A stretch of DNA of 64,000 nt from a bacterium (GTDB lineage Bacteria > Sysuimicrobiota > Sysuimicrobiia > Sysuimicrobiales > Segetimicrobiaceae). Shown here piece by piece: positions 42,502 through 51,408 of this stretch (its first letter is position 1; each line of letters opens with the position of its first letter). The stretch spans positions 1 through 64,000 of the forward strand of contig DATGHU010000012.1 of NCBI GenBank assembly GCA_035307765.1. The letters run 5' to 3'. The notes under the pieces were generated by a model. That model was not told where the DNA came from. It saw only the letters and a list, made by a program, of their open reading frames with translations, and made no database searches. The translations under genes and the position numbers were made by a program.

Positions 42502-43302
42502 CTACCCCCGTCGACGTTGGGACGATGCCCGGCTCGGCCGCACCGCCAGGATGCCGCGGGCCCGGGGCACCACGCGCCCGGCCGTCCCTGGCCCTAGCGC
42601 GAGGCGTTCGACCGTCAGGAGGTGCGCCCGCATCAACTGCTCCGCCGCGCGGGGATCGCGCCGCTGGATCGCACGGAGGATCCGCCGGTGCTCCTGGATC
42701 GCCCGTTGGGGCCCTCCCGGCACGCGCGCGGACGCCTCGCGGCTGGGCATCAGCGCGTCGGTGATCACCTCGACCATCTTCAGGAGGAGAGGATTTTTCG
42801 CCGCTTCCGCGATGGTGGTGTGAAACTGTGCGTCACCGCGCAGCCCCAGCTCCGGGGTCGGGATGCCGCGGGCCTGGCCCTCGAGGGCCGCGGCGAGCGC
42901 TCGAAGGTCCGCCCGCGTAGCGCGCTGCGCGGCGAGCGCCGCGGCGCGCGGTTCAACGATCAAGCGAACCTCCATCTGCGCCCGGGTGAGATCGCGGCCG
43001 CCGGTCAACGCGGCGGCGACCGCCAAGACCCCTCCGCGTGCCGTCCGGGCGGCGAAGACTCCCCCGCCGGAGCGGATCTGGATGAGGCCCATGGCGTGGA
43101 GGACCGCGAGCGCCTGCCGGACCGAAACCCGGCTGACCCCGAACCGTCCGACGAGCTCGCGCTCGGAGGGCAGTCGGTCGCCGGGCCGCAGCGGACCGTG
43201 CAAGATGAGCTCCTGGAGCTGCGCGACGATCGCCTCGTAGACGCGCGCCCGCTCGATCGGTCGGAGCTCGACTGGACGATGCGAGGATCGACGCGTTGAC
43301 AC
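42502..43302 (-). CDS. GntR-family regulator, FCD (FadR-like) subfamily
   Basis: A 266-residue repressor. The winged HTH is VYEAIVAQLQELILHGPLRPGDRLPSERELVGRFGVSRVSVRQALAVLHAMGLI, and the C-terminal FCD ligand domain (about 110-235) contains MEVRLIVEPRAAALAAQRAT, DAQFHTTIAEAAKNPLLLKM and EHRRILRAIQRRDPRAAEQLMRAHL, with the metal-coordinating Asp/His set. GTG at 43302. It is the first gene of the permease operon, and the divergent promoter and palindrome beside it make it the likely local regulator of uptake. Confidence 0.9.
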   Translation of the reverse strand: MSTRRSSHRPVELRPIERARVYEAIVAQLQELILHGPLRPGDRLPSERELVGRFGVSRVSVRQALAVLHAMGLIQIRSGGGVFAARTARGGVLAVAAALTGGRDLTRAQMEVRLIVEPRAAALAAQRATRADLRALAAALEGQARGIPTPELGLRGDAQFHTTIAEAAKNPLLLKMVEVITDALMPSREASARVPGGPQRAIQEHRRILRAIQRRDPRAAEQLMRAHLLTVERLALGPGTAGRVVPRARGILAVRPSRASSQRRRG

Positions 43303-43325
43303 CGGTTCCTCAGGTTCCGTATAAT
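43296..43325 (+). promoter_or_regulatory. Perfect sigma-70 promoter for the solute-binding protein gene
   Basis: TTGACA (43296-43301), 18 bases, TATAAT (43320-43325). The -35 box overlaps the start codon of the divergent regulator gene. The operator palindrome lies 12 bases past the -10 box, over the first transcribed bases. Confidence 0.8.
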
Positions 43326-43337
43326 CGGTTGTGGACT

Positions 43338-43352
43338 ACTGGACAGTCCAGT
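43338..43352. promoter_or_regulatory. Palindromic operator, probable FCD-regulator binding site
   Basis: ACTGGACAGTCCAGT is a perfect 15-base palindrome around a central A. Its TGGAC.GTCCA form resembles the TGGTC.GACCA class of FadR-type FCD operators. Bound here, a repressor would block the promoter at 43296-43325. Confidence 0.65.
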
Positions 43353-43415
43353 GGTTCTCCTGCAGCATAACGCACCCGCGGTATCCGCTCAAGGCGACAG
43401 CATCATAAAGGGGGA

Positions 43416-44996
43416 ATGAGTGTGCGGCGACGTCTGGCGTGCGTGGCGCTTATCGTCGGGATGATCCTTGTTGGGCTGTGGGCGTCGTCCCCAGGGATGG
43501 CGACGACCCCTGGCACGCTTGTCGTCGGGCTCGTCGCGGAGCCCACCTCGATGGATCCGGGGCAGCTCAACGACATCAACTCGATGCGGGTGCTGGCGAA
43601 CATCTACGATACCCTCGTGCGGTTCGCGCCCGGCACTTTCGAGTTGAGGCCGGGCCTGGCCACGTCGTGGACCATCTCCCCGGATGGGCTGACGTACACG
43701 TTCAAACTGCGGAAGGGCGTGACGTTCCAAGATGGGACTCCCGTCGACGCGGCGGCGATCAAGTTCGTGTACGATCGCCTGCTCGATCCCGCGCACCCGT
43801 ACCACAACACGGGACCGTTTCCGTTCGCCACGTTTTACTACGGGGCGATCAAGGAGACCCGCGTCGTGGACCCGTCCACGGTGCGATTCGTGCTCAAGCA
43901 GCCGTTCTCTCCATTCCTGCACAACCTGACGCTCAACACCGGCCGGATCGTCAGCCCCGCCGCGGTCAAGAAGTGGGGCAAGGAGTTTGCCAGCCATCCG
44001 GTAGGGCCGGGACCGTTCAAGTTCGTGAGCTGGGAGAAAGGCGTCCGCATCATCCTCGACAAGAACCCGGCGTACTGGGACGGCGCCCCCAAGCTGAATC
44101 GGCTGGTGTTTCGCCCGCTGGTCGAGGAGCAGACCCGCGTGACGGAGCTGCTGTCCGGCGGAGTGGATTTCATCGTCGATGTACCGCCGGATAACCTTGC
44201 GCAGCTCAAGAACGACAGCCGGTTCCAGCTCTACGAGCAGCCGGGGCCGCACATTTGGTGGGTGACGCTGAACACGAAGAAGAAGCCCTTCAGCGACCCT
44301 CGGGTGCGGCAGGCGGTCAACTACGCCATCAACAAGGAAGGGATCTGTCGGGACGTGCTGAAGGGGACGTGCACCCCCGCCGCCGGCCCAATTCCTCCGG
44401 CCATCACCTGGGCGTTCTCGCAGCAGATCAAGCGGTACACGTACAGCCCGGAAAAAGCGAAGGCGTTGCTGCGCGAAGCGGGATATCCCAACGGGTTCAG
44501 CGCAAGCTTTTGGATCCCCGAGTCGGGGTCCGGCATGCAGTCTCCAAAAACGATGGCCGAAGCGATTCAGGCGGACCTCGCCGCGGTCGGGATCAAAGCC
44601 TCCATCCAGACGTACGAGTGGGGCGCCTATCTCAGCCAGTACAGCAAGGGGCTCGCCTCCGCCGACATGGGCGCGATGTCCTTTATGCTCGATCCGGGAG
44701 ACCCCGCCCCGATGCTGAGCCTCGTCATCGATGGGCACGCCAGCTCACCCAACGGGTTCAACAGCGGGTACTATGACAACCCGAAAGTCAACCAGTTGCT
44801 GCTGCAGGCGACGGAAACGGTCGACCAGGCAAAGCGCGGCGCCCTGTACCGTCAGGTCGCCTCGGTCGTGGCGGACGACGCCCCGTGGATTTTCATCGAC
44901 AATGCGGTGCAGACGGCCGCGGCCGTGAAACGGGTGAAGGGATTCGTGCTGTCGCCAACGTTTTACCTATTCTTCCACGACACCTGGGTGCAGTGA
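43416..44996 (+). CDS. Solute-binding protein, family 5
   Basis: A 526-residue lipid-free exported receptor. Signal peptide about 1-29 (RRRLACVALIVGMILVGLWA). Family 5 landmarks: AEPTSMDPGQLNDINSMRVLANIYDTLVRF, YTFKLRKGVTFQDGTPVDAAAIKFVYDRLLD, HPVGPGPFKFVSWEKG and KKPFSDPRVRQAVNYAINKEGI. Divergent from its permeases and regulator, with its own promoter and operator, so it can be induced more strongly than the permeases. GGGGGAATG gives a close G-rich ribosome site. Confidence 0.93.
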   Translation: MSVRRRLACVALIVGMILVGLWASSPGMATTPGTLVVGLVAEPTSMDPGQLNDINSMRVLANIYDTLVRFAPGTFELRPGLATSWTISPDGLTYTFKLRKGVTFQDGTPVDAAAIKFVYDRLLDPAHPYHNTGPFPFATFYYGAIKETRVVDPSTVRFVLKQPFSPFLHNLTLNTGRIVSPAAVKKWGKEFASHPVGPGPFKFVSWEKGVRIILDKNPAYWDGAPKLNRLVFRPLVEEQTRVTELLSGGVDFIVDVPPDNLAQLKNDSRFQLYEQPGPHIWWVTLNTKKKPFSDPRVRQAVNYAINKEGICRDVLKGTCTPAAGPIPPAITWAFSQQIKRYTYSPEKAKALLREAGYPNGFSASFWIPESGSGMQSPKTMAEAIQADLAAVGIKASIQTYEWGAYLSQYSKGLASADMGAMSFMLDPGDPAPMLSLVIDGHASSPNGFNSGYYDNPKVNQLLLQATETVDQAKRGALYRQVASVVADDAPWIFIDNAVQTAAAVKRVKGFVLSPTFYLFFHDTWVQ

Positions 44997-45012
44997 GCGC
45001 GGAGGCTTAAAA

Positions 45013-45090
45013 CCCCCTCGCACCGGGGGGAGAGAGAAGAGCAGCAGGGGCACAGAGACCCGCCCGCGGCGCGTCAACACTGCGGGCGGG
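45013..45090 (+). terminator. Two GC hairpins downstream of the solute-binding protein gene
   Basis: First hairpin CCCCC/GGGGG (45013-45029, short loop); second and stronger CCCGCCCGC (45059-45067) with GCGGGCGGG (45082-45090), loop of 14. Neither is followed by a T-tract. They end a highly expressed receptor gene and may act as 3' stabilisers or Rho-assisted termination points. Confidence 0.45.
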
Positions 45091-45604
45091 GGCGACCCGT
45101 CATCGCGGAATGGTCCGGCGCTTGGTCGGAGACGGCCGTCGAGACACGGCCGGTTTCCGCCGGGGCCCTATTCCGTTGTCCGCGCGCAAACCTCCCTCCC
45201 CTGGAGGGTCGTTATGACCGGAGGGCGGGCCCGTTCCGGTGCACGTGAGGGCCTGGTTTTGACCCCGGCCGCAAGGCGGTGCGGCCAGCGTGCGGGAGAC
45301 GCACGGCGCACCGGCCACTGTTTGGACTGGTGACCTCGTCCGCAGACAAACCCCCTCCGCGGGTGCGCATCGGCGAAGCCGGCAAAAAGGGCAGGCCCAG
45401 AACCCCGCCACGCCGGGGGGGAAGCCTGCCGCTGAGGCGCGACCCCGACCCCGCTTCGGAGAATCCCCGGCGGGAGCCGGCAACGCTTCCGGGGAACACC
45501 GGCGAAGCGGACGAACCATACCGTTCAGGGCAGGCGACAACGCCGGTGCGTCTCTGGTAGAGTTGATTCGCTCGGCGGCTCTCGCCTGGAGATTGTGCGG
45601 AGTA
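45091..45604. other. Long GC-rich leader or spacer before the ABC exporter
   Basis: About 500 bases without a convincing gene. Open frames on both strands are low complexity and lack ribosome sites. Several GC-rich complementary segments are present (for example CCGCCACGCCGG near 45405), so a structured leader RNA is possible, but I matched it to no known riboswitch or RNA class. Confidence 0.4.
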
Positions 45605-46633
45605 ATGGGAACGGTGGGCAGCATGGACAACCCGACGCGCTCGAACGGTCTGGCGCTTCCCCCGGCCGAGACCATCGCTCGTAGGTCAGGCCGGGACACG
45701 CCGTCGACCGGTCCGCTGCTGGAAGTGCACCATCTCACAAAAGATTTTGGCCGGTTCAGGGCCGTCGACGACATTTCCTTTGCGATCCCCAGGGGCAGGG
45801 TCATTGGCCTCCTCGGCCCCAATGGGGCGGGAAAGACCACCACGATCCAAATGCTCCTCGGCATTACCACTCCCACGTTCGGACGAATCACCTATTTTGG
45901 AAAAGAGTTCTTCGCGCACCGGCAGGAGTGCCTGCAGCGCATCAACTATGCTTCATCGTTCAACACCCTGCAGGGCCGGATCTCGGTGTGGGAAAACCTC
46001 TTGGTCTACGGGCATCTCTACGGCATGAGGAAGCCCGAAGGACGAATCCGGGAGCTGACCGCCTACTTCGAAATCACCGGCCTCCTCAATACTCGGTATT
46101 GGGACCTTTCAGCCGGGCAGAAAACGCGGGTGAACCTCATCAAAGCGCTGTTGAACGACCCTGAGCTGATTTTGATGGACGAGCCCACCGCCTCCCTGGA
46201 TCCCGACATCGCGGACAAAACGCTCTCGCTGATCGAGGCGGCGAGGCAAGCCCTGTCCGTGTCGATTCTGTACACCAGCCATGACATGGAAGAAGTGACC
46301 CGGATCTGCGACGAGGTCATCTTCCTCGACCACGGGCGGATCGTCGCCCAGGATACCCCGCTTGGGCTCACCAAGCGCATCCGCACGGCCCATCTGAAGG
46401 TCACGTTCGAAGGCGAGCGTCAGGCCGTCGAAGCTTTCCTTGCGCAGCAACAGCAGCCGTATCAATTCACCCAAGAGTACGCCGTATCGATCGACACCAC
46501 GGAGAAGATGATCCCGGCGCTGATCTTCGGGATCAGCAAGGTGGGCGTCTGGATCACCGACATCGAGGTGAAGAAGCCAACGCTCGAGGACGTGTTCCTG
46601 CGGATCGCCCGGGGAGAAGACGATGTCGATTGA
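45605..46633 (+). CDS. ABC transporter ATPase, ABC-2 exporter type
   Basis: A 342-residue ATPase. Walker A LLGPNGAGKTTTIQMLLG (about 74), Q-loop region INYASSFNTLQGRISVWENL, signature YWDLSAGQKTRVNLIKALLND, Walker B LILMDEPTASLD and switch His in SILYTSHDMEEV. The C-terminal 70 residues are the extra regulatory region of NatA/drug-exporter ATPases. It powers the permease whose gene overlaps its end. ATG at 45605 chosen; ATG at 45623 also possible. Confidence 0.92.
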   Translation: MGTVGSMDNPTRSNGLALPPAETIARRSGRDTPSTGPLLEVHHLTKDFGRFRAVDDISFAIPRGRVIGLLGPNGAGKTTTIQMLLGITTPTFGRITYFGKEFFAHRQECLQRINYASSFNTLQGRISVWENLLVYGHLYGMRKPEGRIRELTAYFEITGLLNTRYWDLSAGQKTRVNLIKALLNDPELILMDEPTASLDPDIADKTLSLIEAARQALSVSILYTSHDMEEVTRICDEVIFLDHGRIVAQDTPLGLTKRIRTAHLKVTFEGERQAVEAFLAQQQQPYQFTQEYAVSIDTTEKMIPALIFGISKVGVWITDIEVKKPTLEDVFLRIARGEDDVD

Positions 46634-47411
46634 GCGGATCGGCGCGGTGATGCTGCAGGAACTCTATATCACCAAGCGATCGCTCGAGGTCATCGTGGAT
46701 CTCTTCTTCACGTCGCTGATGACGGTGATCGTCTTCGGGTTTGTGACGCGATTTCTGGTTGGGGCGCTCAGCTCCTCCACCGGAGCATACTTGATCCTCG
46801 GCCTGCTGCTGTGGGAGGTCATCCGGGTGAACCAGTATTCCCTGTCGGTGGGGAGCCTGTGGAACATCTGGGCGCGCAACCTCAGCAACATGTTTATCGC
46901 CCCATTGTCGGCCGCGGAGTATCTCGTGGCGCACATGCTGTCCGGGCTGGCGAAAACGTTCTGCATCTTCGTGATGATCTCCGCGATCGCCGCGTACGGC
47001 TTCCACTTCAATATCTTGCGCCTCGGACTCACCAATCTCGCGCTGTTCTTTGCGAACCTGACGGTGTTCGCCTGGTCGGTCGGGCTGATCTTGCTCGGAG
47101 TGATCTTCGTCTTTGGAACGAGGATCCAGGCGCTGGCCTGGGGACTCATTTTCCTCTTCCAACCGCTGACCGCGGCGTTCTTTCCGCTGAGCGTGCTGCC
47201 GCCGGTCCTCCGTCAGGTCGCCTACGGACTTCCCCCGACGTTTGTCTTCGAAGCGGCTCGAAGGGCCCTGAGCCGCGCAGACGTGGATTGGACGTCCGCC
47301 GCCAGGGCGTCCGGTGAGAACCTCGTGTACTTTATGCTCGCGCTCTTCGTGTTCAATCGCTTGTTTGCGCATTCGCGGAAGACCGGGCAGTTTGCGCGCA
47401 GTGAAGGTTGA
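46623..47411 (+). CDS. ABC-2 type exporter permease
   Basis: A 262-residue membrane protein with six helices (LFFTSLMTVIVFGFVTRFLVG, AYLILGLLLWEVI, FCIFVMISAIAAYGF and others). The motif PLSVLPPVLRQVAYGLPPTFVFEAARRAL is the conserved PP.......LP loop of ABC-2 permeases. Its start overlaps the ATPase gene by 11 bases. The pair exports an unknown substrate (drug, lipid or glycan). Confidence 0.87.
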   Translation: MSIERIGAVMLQELYITKRSLEVIVDLFFTSLMTVIVFGFVTRFLVGALSSSTGAYLILGLLLWEVIRVNQYSLSVGSLWNIWARNLSNMFIAPLSAAEYLVAHMLSGLAKTFCIFVMISAIAAYGFHFNILRLGLTNLALFFANLTVFAWSVGLILLGVIFVFGTRIQALAWGLIFLFQPLTAAFFPLSVLPPVLRQVAYGLPPTFVFEAARRALSRADVDWTSAARASGENLVYFMLALFVFNRLFAHSRKTGQFARSEG

Positions 47412-47629
47412 GGAGCGTCCGGCCCGGGCGTCGGGATCAGGCCGGCAACATTCCCAAGGCCGTCCGGGGCATCGGGGGCCGCCGGCCGTGTGCGTCGATG
47501 GCTCCCCCCGCCAATCTCAGGGGGGGTGGGCGTGTTGGTCCGATTCTTGAGCGCAGGAATGGGTGCAGCAAAGGCTTGGCGTGAAGTGGGTTCCCAACGG
47601 CCGGACCGCCGCACGGAAGGAGACAAGGC

Positions 47630-48667
47630 TTGAAGCTCTCGATCGTTGATCAGTCCCCGGTTCCGGCGGGCGCGACACCCGCAGATGCGCTGCGCAATAC
47701 AATCAACCTGGCCCGGCTGGCCGACCGACTCGGCTACGAGCGGTACTGGATCGCCGAGCACCACGCCACCCCCGGCTTCGCCAGCCCGGCGCCCGAAGTC
47801 CTCATCGCGCGGGTGGGGAGCGAGACGGCCGGCATCCGCATCGGCTCCGGCGGGGTCCTGCTGCCGCATTACAGTCCGCTCAAAGTCGCGGAGACGTTCC
47901 GCGTCCTCCACGCCCTCTACCCCGGCCGGATCGACCTTGGCATCGGACGTGCCCCGGGGAGCAGCCCGCTGGAGGCCTACGCCCTGCGCCGCGACCGTGA
48001 TCGGCAGGCCTTGACCGACGACTTCCCGGAGCAGCTCGTGGAACTCCTGGCGTTTCTGCGCCACACGTTTCCGCCGGACCATCCGTTTAGCCGGATCAAA
48101 GTTTCCCCGGAGATGCCCGGATGCCCGGAGGTCTGGCTCCTCGGATCGAGTATGTGGAGCGCGACCGCGGCCGCGCAGCTGGGGTTGCCCTACGCGTTCG
48201 CCCACTTCATCAATCCCGAACCCACCCGCGCGGCGCTCGAGTACTATCACTCGCACGTCACCGCTGCGGGCGGATCGGCTCCGGGAACGATCCTGGCCCT
48301 CGGGGTGATCTGTGCCGACACCGAGACCGAAGCCCAGCGCCTCCATGCCAGCGTCCGCGTGCGCCACGTCCTGCGGGAGCTGGGGATCGATCCGGGCCCG
48401 ATTCCCACCCCCCAAGACGCGCTCACCAGGTTGGGCGCCGGGGCCGCCCGGACATCCACGGACGAAAGCGAGTGGCCCCGGTACGTCGTGGGCGCGCCCG
48501 AGCAGGTGCACGCTCAGCTCGTCCGCATCGCCACGGAGCTCAAAGTTGAAGAGCTCATGGTCGTGACCGTGGTCCATGATCATGAGGCACGCCGCCGCTC
48601 CCACCTTCTTCTAGCCGAGGTCTTTGGTCTCGAATCACGCGCGCAGGGGGCGCCCCCTCCCCGCTAG
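47630..48667 (+). CDS. LLM-class flavin-dependent monooxygenase (MsnO8/LuxAB-like)
   Basis: A 345-residue bacterial-luciferase-like enzyme. Landmarks: LSIVDQSPVPAGATPADALRNTINLARLADRLGYERYWIAEHHATPGFASPAPEVLIARV, IRIGSGGVLLPHYSPLKVAETFRVLHALYPGRIDLGIGRAPG. These are specific for the MsnO8-type group. FMN-dependent oxidation of an unknown organic substrate. TTG start at 47630 with GGAGAC upstream. Stands alone between the exporter and the next - strand gene. Confidence 0.88.
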   Translation: MKLSIVDQSPVPAGATPADALRNTINLARLADRLGYERYWIAEHHATPGFASPAPEVLIARVGSETAGIRIGSGGVLLPHYSPLKVAETFRVLHALYPGRIDLGIGRAPGSSPLEAYALRRDRDRQALTDDFPEQLVELLAFLRHTFPPDHPFSRIKVSPEMPGCPEVWLLGSSMWSATAAAQLGLPYAFAHFINPEPTRAALEYYHSHVTAAGGSAPGTILALGVICADTETEAQRLHASVRVRHVLRELGIDPGPIPTPQDALTRLGAGAARTSTDESEWPRYVVGAPEQVHAQLVRIATELKVEELMVVTVVHDHEARRRSHLLLAEVFGLESRAQGAPPPR

Positions 48668-48799
48668 TGGAAATCCTAAGAACAAGACTCCCCGCAGCCG
48701 AGGGATTGGAGCGTGGACGGAGGGTTCATCCGCGCCGCTGATCCAAGGGCGCGGGAATACCCTGCGCAGGTGGAGGGAAAGGCCGAGCCTACCCGGTCT

Positions 48800-49342
48800 T
48801 CATCGATTCGCAAAGTTCCATTCCACATTCCAGCTTGCGATGGCGTCGTAGGTTTGCACCGTCATCGGGATTTGCCCCCAGGCTTCGAGTCCCGATACTT
48901 GTCCCTTATCGTCCGTCGTCCGGATCATGTGGCTCAGCAGGACATCGGCCTTGACGAGGGGGAAGCGGTCCGCGTCCTGAAAAATAATGGTGTAGGAAGA
49001 GAGCGCCTGATTGCTGCGGGCGCTCTCTACGGTCTTGGTCGCGGGCTCGACCGAGAGATGATAGGATAGCCTTCCATCCTGCCACTTCGTCCCCAACGCC
49101 AAACTGACATCACCATGCACCGGCAACTCGATCTTGTCCCAACTGTGCAGGGCCCGACGGGGCAGAGAATGCGGCACGGGCGGCGGAAGTATATCGCTGA
49201 GCCTCACGATCGTCCCCGAAAGCCGATCCAACCGATACACACGGCCGGCGCTGTCCTCGTGAAGCACAAATCGAAACTCCCAGAGCCCGGCCACCCCGAT
49301 GAACACCACAAGAAAAAAGGCCAGAAGGTCGCGACGATTCAC
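48800..49342 (-). CDS. Membrane-anchored protein of unknown function
   Basis: A 180-residue protein with one N-terminal membrane helix (LLAFFLVVFIGVAGLWEFRFVL, about 6-27) and an extracytoplasmic beta-rich domain without Cys residues. VSLALGTKWQDGRLSYHLSVEP and SYTIIFQDADRFPLVKADVLL suggest a small beta-sandwich. I do not recognise the family. GTG at 49342 chosen because residues before it are low complexity. Its promoter region faces that of the Tat-exported receptor gene. Confidence 0.6.
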   Translation of the reverse strand: MNRRDLLAFFLVVFIGVAGLWEFRFVLHEDSAGRVYRLDRLSGTIVRLSDILPPPVPHSLPRRALHSWDKIELPVHGDVSLALGTKWQDGRLSYHLSVEPATKTVESARSNQALSSYTIIFQDADRFPLVKADVLLSHMIRTTDDKGQVSGLEAWGQIPMTVQTYDAIASWNVEWNFANR

Positions 49343-49559
49343 CCCGCACCCCCCGCTGCCGGCCGTCACTCCTTCAAGAACTCGATCCCCCGGTTGCCAT
49401 TCAAGTTCGTCCTGCGACACCGTCTCTCCCGCCACACCATTCGGCACGGGGTGCGCCGATGGTAGGGAGACAAGCGACGCGAATGAGAGCCCAGGGTCCA
49501 GGCACGGGGGGCGTCGAATGCTTGGAGTCGGTGTAACCGTTGTGGGAGGAGGGAACAGC

Positions 49560-51245
49560 ATGAACATCTCCACGGCACAGTCACCCCACGGGCAGGATCG
49601 TCACCGTCGCCAAAGTCGGGTGGCCGCTCGCCTGTCTCGGCGGGAGGTCCTGCAAGTGGCGGGAGCCGCCGGTGTGGCGGCCTCCCTGGGGAAAGCCCTC
49701 GCCGCGGTCGAACGGGCATCTGCGGCGGGAGCGCAGGGCGGCGAGCTGTTCTACGGTCTGACCAACAAGTTCGATACCCTCGACCCGAACGTCACGACGT
49801 TCTCCGACGTCGCGCGAATGGCGTATCACATGTTCGATCCCCTGCTGTGGGAGTCAAAAGCCGGCGTGTTCGTACCCGGGCTGGCGGAGAAGTGGGAGGT
49901 GAACGCGGACGCCACTCAGTACACGTTCCACCTCCGTCGGGATGTCAAGTTCCACGACGGCACGCCGTTCAACGCCGAGGCGGTGAAATTCACGTTCGAC
50001 CGCATCGTGGATCCGGCGCTGAAGTCGCAGTCGGCGTTTTCCGCAATCGGGCCGTACGACAGCAGCGCGGTCGCGGACCCCTACACGGTCGTGGTCAAAT
50101 TCAAGGACCCCTACGCGCCGTTCTTGAGCTCGGTGGCGCAGTCGCTCCTCTCGCCGGTGTCGCCGGACGCGGTGAAGAAGTACGGCAAGGATTTCGGTAC
50201 GCATCCGGTGGGGACGGGGCCGTTCAAGTTCGCCTCGTACACGACCGACAGCGTCGTCCGGATGGTGAGAAACCCCGACTACCGATGGGCGCCGTCGATC
50301 TTTAAGAACCACGGCCCCGCGTCGCTCGACGCGATCAGCTACCGGATCATCCCGGAGTCCTCGACGCGGCTCGCGGCGCTCAAATCGGGCCAGATGCAGG
50401 TGATCCAGGATGTGCCGACGCAGGACTACGAGAACCTGCGGCGCGACAATACCATCCAACTGCTGCAGGGCCTGATGACCGGATCGGGCTGGACGATGAT
50501 GATCAACGTGACCAACCCCCCGATGGACGACGTGCGCGTCCGCCAGGCGCTGCAATGGGGCGTGGACAAGAGCGCGATGATCAAGGCGGTATGGCAGGGG
50601 GTGTACAAACCGGCCACCAGCATCCTGACCGCGGCGACGTTCGGGTACGATCCGGCGACCCGGAACGTGTATCCCTACGATCCCAAGAAGGCCGGCGCCG
50701 CGCTCGACGAGGCCGGGTGGAAGCTGGGGTCGGGCGACGTCCGCCAGAAGGGCGGCCAGGACCTCACGCTCGGGCTCTACTATCGCGCCGACAACTCCGA
50801 TTTCGTAGCGATGGCGACGTTCCTCCAAAGCATGTACGCGCAGATCGGCATCAAGATCGATCTCCACGGGCTATCGCAGGGCGGGTACTTCTCCGCGGTG
50901 CGAGCCGGCCAGCATCACCTGCAGTTCTGGTGGGAGCCCGACACCGATCCGGACGTGGTGCGGATTCTGCTGTACTCCAAGAACGCCGACGGAGGGACGA
51001 ACCGCAACCGCTACAAGAACGCCGAGATGGACAAACTGATCGACGCGGCCGCGGCGACCGCCGACTCGGCCAAACGGAAACAGCTCTACTCCCAGATTCA
51101 GATGAAGGCGCTGCGCGAGTCGGTGATGGTGGCGTTTTCCGATCCACTCGACCTCTTCGCCTACCAGAAAGGGAAGGTGGTCGGCGTGGTGCTCGACTGG
51201 TCGGCGACGAACGTCCTGCTCCACGACGCATCGTTGCGGAAGTGA
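49560..51245 (+). CDS. Solute-binding protein, family 5, with Tat signal
   Basis: A 561-residue receptor. The leader carries SRREVLQVAG plus a hydrophobic stretch (about 25-50), a twin-arginine signal, unlike the two other receptors in this window. Body landmarks: TNKFDTLDPNVTTFSDVARMAYHMFDPLLWE, YTFHLRRDVKFHDGTPFNAEAVKFTFDRIVDP, HPVGTGPFKF and PPMDDVRVRQALQWGVDKSAM. GGGAGGAGGG ribosome site. First gene of a six-gene uptake and catabolism cluster. Confidence 0.93.
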   Translation: MNISTAQSPHGQDRHRRQSRVAARLSRREVLQVAGAAGVAASLGKALAAVERASAAGAQGGELFYGLTNKFDTLDPNVTTFSDVARMAYHMFDPLLWESKAGVFVPGLAEKWEVNADATQYTFHLRRDVKFHDGTPFNAEAVKFTFDRIVDPALKSQSAFSAIGPYDSSAVADPYTVVVKFKDPYAPFLSSVAQSLLSPVSPDAVKKYGKDFGTHPVGTGPFKFASYTTDSVVRMVRNPDYRWAPSIFKNHGPASLDAISYRIIPESSTRLAALKSGQMQVIQDVPTQDYENLRRDNTIQLLQGLMTGSGWTMMINVTNPPMDDVRVRQALQWGVDKSAMIKAVWQGVYKPATSILTAATFGYDPATRNVYPYDPKKAGAALDEAGWKLGSGDVRQKGGQDLTLGLYYRADNSDFVAMATFLQSMYAQIGIKIDLHGLSQGGYFSAVRAGQHHLQFWWEPDTDPDVVRILLYSKNADGGTNRNRYKNAEMDKLIDAAAATADSAKRKQLYSQIQMKALRESVMVAFSDPLDLFAYQKGKVVGVVLDWSATNVLLHDASLRK

Positions 51246-51283
51246 GGCGTCCTGCCCGCCGCGAACATGGTGAGGCGTAGCGA

Positions 51284-51310
51284 AGGGCCCGGTCGGATAG
51301 ACCGGGCCCT
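51284..51310 (+). promoter_or_regulatory. Strong hairpin between receptor and permease genes
   Basis: GGGCCCGGTC (51285-51294), loop GGATA, GACCGGGCCC (51300-51309); an outer A-T pair extends it to 11. No T-tract follows. Such hairpins after the receptor gene are typical mRNA-stabilising or attenuating elements that let the receptor be made in excess over the permeases. Confidence 0.6.
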
Positions 51311-51408
51311 CGCCTCGCGATGCCGGCGTGGGGTGCGGCCTCGCCCGCGCCGTGATGACGTGAGGCCGAAGGCGGGGGTCCCGTCACCGGCGTGACGGAT
51401 GGCGGCGA

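Noticed and set aside
45279-45560. Possible cobalamin riboswitch (a CCACTG box is present)
   Set aside because: The required upstream and downstream conserved boxes are not in the right order or place.
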